From: Clostridia bacterium
GTDB lineage: Bacteria; Bacillota; Clostridia; Oscillospirales; Acutalibacteraceae
Assembly (NCBI GenBank): GCA_900752115.1
Contig: CAADUC010000097.1
Location: forward strand, 1-25,863
Direction of reading: 5' to 3'
DNA length: 25,863 nucleotides
Part shown: piece by piece, positions 22,941 through 25,863 of the stretch
Layout of the letters: each line of letters opens with the position of its first letter
Position numbering within the stretch: the stretch's first letter is position 1
Translations under genes and position numbers: made by a program
Notes under the pieces: model-generated
The model's input: only the letters and a program-made list of their open reading frames with translations
Told to the model about the DNA's origin: nothing
The model's database searches: none

Positions 22941-23981
22941 ATGAACGAAAAGAGCTACAGCAACAGCTATAAAGCCGCGGGCGTCGACGTCACGGCAGGC
23001 TACAGAGCCGTGGAGCTGATGAAGGAGCATGTGAAGCGCACCAACATTCCCGGCGTTCTGTCCGGTATCGGCGGGTTCGGCGGCTTATTCCAGCCGGAGC
23101 TCGGCGGTATGCAGGAGCCCGTCCTCGTCAGCGGCACCGACGGCGTCGGCACAAAGCTCAAAGTGGCCATGCTGCTTGACAAGCACGACACCATCGGCAT
23201 CGACGCGGTTGCCATGTGCGTCAACGACGTGGTGTGCTGCGGCGCGCAGCCCCTGTTTTTCCTCGACTACATTGCCTGCGGCAAGAATGTGCCTGAGAAA
23301 ATTGCGCAGATCGTTGCCGGTGTGGCGGAGGGATGCGTCCAGTCCGGCTGCGCTCTGATCGGCGGTGAGACGGCGGAGCATCCCGGCATGATGCCCGATG
23401 ATGATTATGATGTGGCGGGCTTTACGGTGGGTATCGTCGACAAGGCAAAGATTCTCGACGGCAGCACCATGCAGGCGGGCGACGTTCTGATCGGTTTGGC
23501 TTCCACAGGCGTGCATTCGAACGGCTTCTCCCTTGTGCGCAAGGTTTTCAATCTCAGCGAGAAGAACGTCAATCTCTATCTTGGCGAGCTTGGCATGACG
23601 CTCGGTGAAGCGCTGCTTACCCCGACAAAGATCTATGTCAAGCCGGTTCTCTCCGTGCTGAAAAATCACACGGTCCGTGCCATTTCTCACGTGACCGGCG
23701 GCGGTTTCTATGAGAATATTCCGCGTATGATGAAGGACGGCCTTACGGCGAAGATTGAGCTTGCTTCGTTCCCGAAGCTTCCGATTTTCACGCTGCTCCA
23801 GCAGCAGGGCAAGATTCCGGAGCGTGATATGTACAATACCTTCAATATGGGCGTCGGCATGTGCATGGCTGTCCCGAAGGAGGAGGCTGACGGCGTGTTG
23901 GCGGATCTGAATGCATCCGGTACGGCAGCCTACCTGATCGGCGAGGTCGTCGAGGGCGAGGAGGGCGTTGTTCTGTGCTGA
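22941..23981 (+). CDS. purM: Phosphoribosylformylglycinamidine cyclo-ligase (AIR synthetase)
   Basis: ATP-dependent ring closure of FGAM to AIR, the fifth step of purine synthesis. At 346 aa it is full length. Seen: the N-terminal [28 protein letters not shown], the metal/ATP loop [11 protein letters not shown] with Asp67, [25 protein letters not shown] split along the fold, [10 protein letters not shown], and [17 protein letters not shown]. The ATG at 22941 is ten bases after AGGAGG. The stop overlaps the purN start by 7 bp. In many clostridia purC and purF stand between purE and purM; here they are absent from that position. Confidence 0.97.
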   Translation: MNEKSYSNSYKAAGVDVTAGYRAVELMKEHVKRTNIPGVLSGIGGFGGLFQPELGGMQEPVLVSGTDGVGTKLKVAMLLDKHDTIGIDAVAMCVNDVVCCGAQPLFFLDYIACGKNVPEKIAQIVAGVAEGCVQSGCALIGGETAEHPGMMPDDDYDVAGFTVGIVDKAKILDGSTMQAGDVLIGLASTGVHSNGFSLVRKVFNLSEKNVNLYLGELGMTLGEALLTPTKIYVKPVLSVLKNHTVRAISHVTGGGFYENIPRMMKDGLTAKIELASFPKLPIFTLLQQQGKIPERDMYNTFNMGVGMCMAVPKEEADGVLADLNASGTAAYLIGEVVEGEEGVVLC

Positions 23982-24604
23982 ACATTGCGGTGCTTGTCTC
24001 CGGAGGCGGCACGAATCTGCAGGCGCTCATTGACGCGCAGGGCAGGGGGGAGATCCCGAACGGCAGAATCTCTCTCGTCCTTGCGAGCAAGCCCGGCGTT
24101 TTTGCTCTTGAGCGCGCGGCGAAAGCGGACATTCCGACAGACGTTCTCGTCCGGCGCGAGTTCCCGACGCAGGCGGCGTATGATGAGGCTCTCATCGGAA
24201 AGCTGGAGGCTGCGCGGATCGATCTTATTGTGCTGGCCGGTTTTCTCACCATCATCAGCGAGACGGTTGTGAACCGGTTTGAAAACAGAATCATCAATGT
24301 GCACCCCTCGCTGATTCCGTCGTTTTGCGGGGAGGGCTTCTACGGCTTGCGCGTCCATGAGGAAGCGCTGCGCCGCGGCGTCAAGGTGACAGGCGCGACG
24401 GTTCACTTTGTCAACAATGTGTGCGACGGCGGTCCCATTATCCTCCAGCATGCGGTGGGGGTCCGCGAAGGGGATACCCCCGAGGTTCTCCAGCGCCGCG
24501 TGATGGAGGAAGCAGAGTGGAAACTGCTGCCGAAGGCTGTCGCTCTCTTCTGCGAAGGCAGGCTTTCCGTTGAGGGCGGCACAGTGCATATCAGGGAGGA
24601 GTAA
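23975..24604 (+). CDS. purN: Phosphoribosylglycinamide formyltransferase
   Basis: Transfers a formyl group from 10-formyl-THF to GAR (step 3). At 209 aa it has the usual length. Seen: the N-terminal [15 protein letters not shown], catalytic Asn108 and His110 in [11 protein letters not shown], and Asp151 in [15 protein letters not shown]. The [14 protein letters not shown] segment is the longer loop seen in clostridial forms. The start is GTG 23975, overlapping purM by 7 bp with GGAGG upstream inside purM, so translation is coupled. The PurO-type gene begins 4 bp after its stop. Confidence 0.96.
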   Translation: MLNIAVLVSGGGTNLQALIDAQGRGEIPNGRISLVLASKPGVFALERAAKADIPTDVLVRREFPTQAAYDEALIGKLEAARIDLIVLAGFLTIISETVVNRFENRIINVHPSLIPSFCGEGFYGLRVHEEALRRGVKVTGATVHFVNNVCDGGPIILQHAVGVREGDTPEVLQRRVMEEAEWKLLPKAVALFCEGRLSVEGGTVHIREE

Positions 24605-24608
24605 GAAA

Positions 24609-25316
24609 ATGAACGTCAAAGACATGAAGGCGGAAATCGCCTCGACCAGCTATCCGGGCCGCGGCATTCTGCTCGGCCGCAGCGAGGACGGCAAAAAGGC
24701 CGTCATTGCGTATTTTATCATGGGCCGCAGCGCTAACAGCCGCAATCGCGTGTTTGAGGCTATGGGCGACGACCTGAGAACCCGCGCATTTGACGAGAGC
24801 AAGATGGAAGATCCGAGCCTTGTCATTTACAACGCTGTGCGTGTGCTCGGCGATACGACGATTGTGACGAACGGAGACCAGACCGACACAATCTACGATT
24901 TCCTCGCGGAAGGCAAGACGTGGGAGGAGGCGCTGCGTACGCGCACCTTCGAGCCTGACAGCCCGAACTTTACTCCCCGCATTTCCGGCGTCGTCTGCAA
25001 CAAAACGGGTGCATACCGCCTCTCGATCCTCAAGAGCGACAACGGCGACGAGACCTCGGCCCAGCGCTTCTTCTATGAGTATGCGCAGCCGAAGGCCGGC
25101 GAGGGCCATTTCATCCACACCTATATGGGCGACGGCAATCCGCTTCCGTCCTACGAGGGAGAGCCTACGCCCGTGACGGTGCGCGGCGATCTTGCTCAGT
25201 TTACGGAGGACGTGTGGCAGTCGCTTGATCCCGAGAATAAGATCTCTCTCTTTACCCGTTTCATCGATCTTGAGACAGGCAAGTGGGAGACGGAGATCCG
25301 CAATAAGAACCAGTGA
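24609..25316 (+). CDS. purO: IMP cyclohydrolase, PurO/IMP_cyclohyd type
   Basis: Catalyses the last step, FAICAR to IMP. At 235 aa it resembles the stand-alone IMP cyclohydrolase family first described in archaea (PurO), not the N-terminal domain of PurH. Seen: the N-terminal TSYPGRGILLGRSEDGK, the core YFIMGRSANSRNRVF, NAVRVLGDTTIVTNGDQTD, and DSPNFTPRISGV. Context strongly supports the call, since the next gene has only the AICAR transformylase part of PurH. The ATG at 24609 follows GGAGGAG inside the end of purN. The archaeal gene symbol is used by analogy. Confidence 0.88.
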   Translation: MNVKDMKAEIASTSYPGRGILLGRSEDGKKAVIAYFIMGRSANSRNRVFEAMGDDLRTRAFDESKMEDPSLVIYNAVRVLGDTTIVTNGDQTDTIYDFLAEGKTWEEALRTRTFEPDSPNFTPRISGVVCNKTGAYRLSILKSDNGDETSAQRFFYEYAQPKAGEGHFIHTYMGDGNPLPSYEGEPTPVTVRGDLAQFTEDVWQSLDPENKISLFTRFIDLETGKWETEIRNKNQ

Positions 25317-25343
25317 CAATTCGAAAGGATGGAGGAAAGCAGC

Positions 25344-25863
25344 ATGTCTCAGGAACTGATGCTCAAATACGGGTGCAATCCCAATCAGAAACCGTCCCGG
25401 ATTTTCATGCAGGACGGCTCGGAGCTGCCGATTGAGGTTCTCAACGGCCGCCCCGGCTATATCAATTTTCTCGACGCCTTCAACAGCTGGCAGCTCGTCC
25501 GTGAGCTCAAAGAGGCCACCGGCCTGCCCGCCGCGGCGTCCTTCAAGCATGTCAGCCCGGCCGGCGCTGCCGTGGCCGTGCCGATGAGCGATACGCTCAA
25601 GAAGATTTACTTCGTCGACGATCTGGAGCTCTCGCCGATCGCGACGGCGTACGCCCGTGCCCGCGGCGCGGATCGTATGTCCTCCTACGGCGACTGGGTC
25701 GCCCTCTCCGATGTCTGTGACAAGGAGACGGCCACCCTCCTCGCGCGCGAGGTGTCCGACGGCATTATTGCCCCCGGCTATACGGATGAGGCGCTTGCCA
25801 TCCTGAAGACGAAGCGCAAGGGCTCTTACAATGTCGTGAAGATTGACCCTGACTATCGTCCTG
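25344..25863 (+). CDS. purH: AICAR formyltransferase, stand-alone (truncated by the window end)
   Basis: Only the first 173 codons are present; the frame is open to the window edge. It begins directly with the transformylase domain ([15 protein letters not shown]) and lacks the MGS-like IMP cyclohydrolase domain of bifunctional PurH. Seen: [11 protein letters not shown] with Lys68-His69, the KH pair of the AICAR transformylase active site, and [17 protein letters not shown]. It converts AICAR to FAICAR, feeding the PurO-type enzyme encoded just upstream. The ATG at 25344 is eight bases after GGAGG. The symbol is used for the domain, not for the bifunctional enzyme. Confidence 0.92.
   Translation, partial: MSQELMLKYGCNPNQKPSRIFMQDGSELPIEVLNGRPGYINFLDAFNSWQLVRELKEATGLPAAASFKHVSPAGAAVAVPMSDTLKKIYFVDDLELSPIATAYARARGADRMSSYGDWVALSDVCDKETATLLAREVSDGIIAPGYTDEALAILKTKRKGSYNVVKIDPDYRP

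Overview
The window looks like a chromosomal segment of a Clostridia-class Firmicute, most likely a gut Oscillospirales/Ruminococcaceae-type bacterium. The signs are strong AGGAGG-type ribosome binding sites, intrinsic terminators, mixed ATG/GTG/TTG starts, fairly high GC, and family content typical of that group: a PRK06851-type ATPase, a tandem DUF1540 protein, a YtrA-type GntR regulator with an ABC transporter, and a PurH function split into two genes. The species assignment is inference. Every gene I can support is on the + strand. I found no tRNA, rRNA, CRISPR array or intact insertion sequence.

Layout. (1) 73-6259: valS, then a heterodimeric ABC exporter pair. The first subunit carries the degenerate Walker B/H-loop set and the second a canonical set; a strong terminator follows. 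(2) 6479-9501: a PRK06851-like P-loop ATPase whose first P-loop is missing, coaBC (CoA synthesis) behind its own promoter, and a tandem DUF1540 cysteine-rich small protein. (3) 9666-12764: a promoter and a ~250-nt structured leader in front of corA, a lone fumarase beta-type subunit, and a CDF cation-efflux protein. (4) 12936-13505: a cyclophilin-like protein behind an acidic low-complexity linker that has no signal peptide. (5) 13639-17975: cysK with a MITE-like element in its leader, an OmpR-type two-component pair and a ribokinase-family kinase. (6) 18181-20182: an autoregulated GntR/ABC ATPase/permease operon with a palindromic operator on its promoter. (7) 20305-21938: nfeD plus an SPFH (stomatin/QmcA-type) protein. 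(8) 22012-end: a purine operon, purE-purM-purN-PurO-type IMP cyclohydrolase-AICAR transformylase (truncated by the window edge), preceded by a leader with a 19-codon ORF and an intrinsic terminator.

How the genes work together. The purine block covers AIR synthesis (PurM), carboxyl transfer (PurE), the first formyl transfer (PurN) and the last two steps to IMP, which are carried by two separate proteins instead of bifunctional PurH. The corA/CDF neighbourhood concerns divalent cations. The GntR operon and the valS-linked exporter are typical drug- or envelope-stress transport modules.

The most interesting signals are regulatory: the short ORF plus terminator before purE, the long structured leader before corA, and the inverted-repeat element lying between the cysK promoter and its gene. 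The orphan fumarase beta subunit and the half-degenerate PRK06851 protein are the main protein-level oddities.
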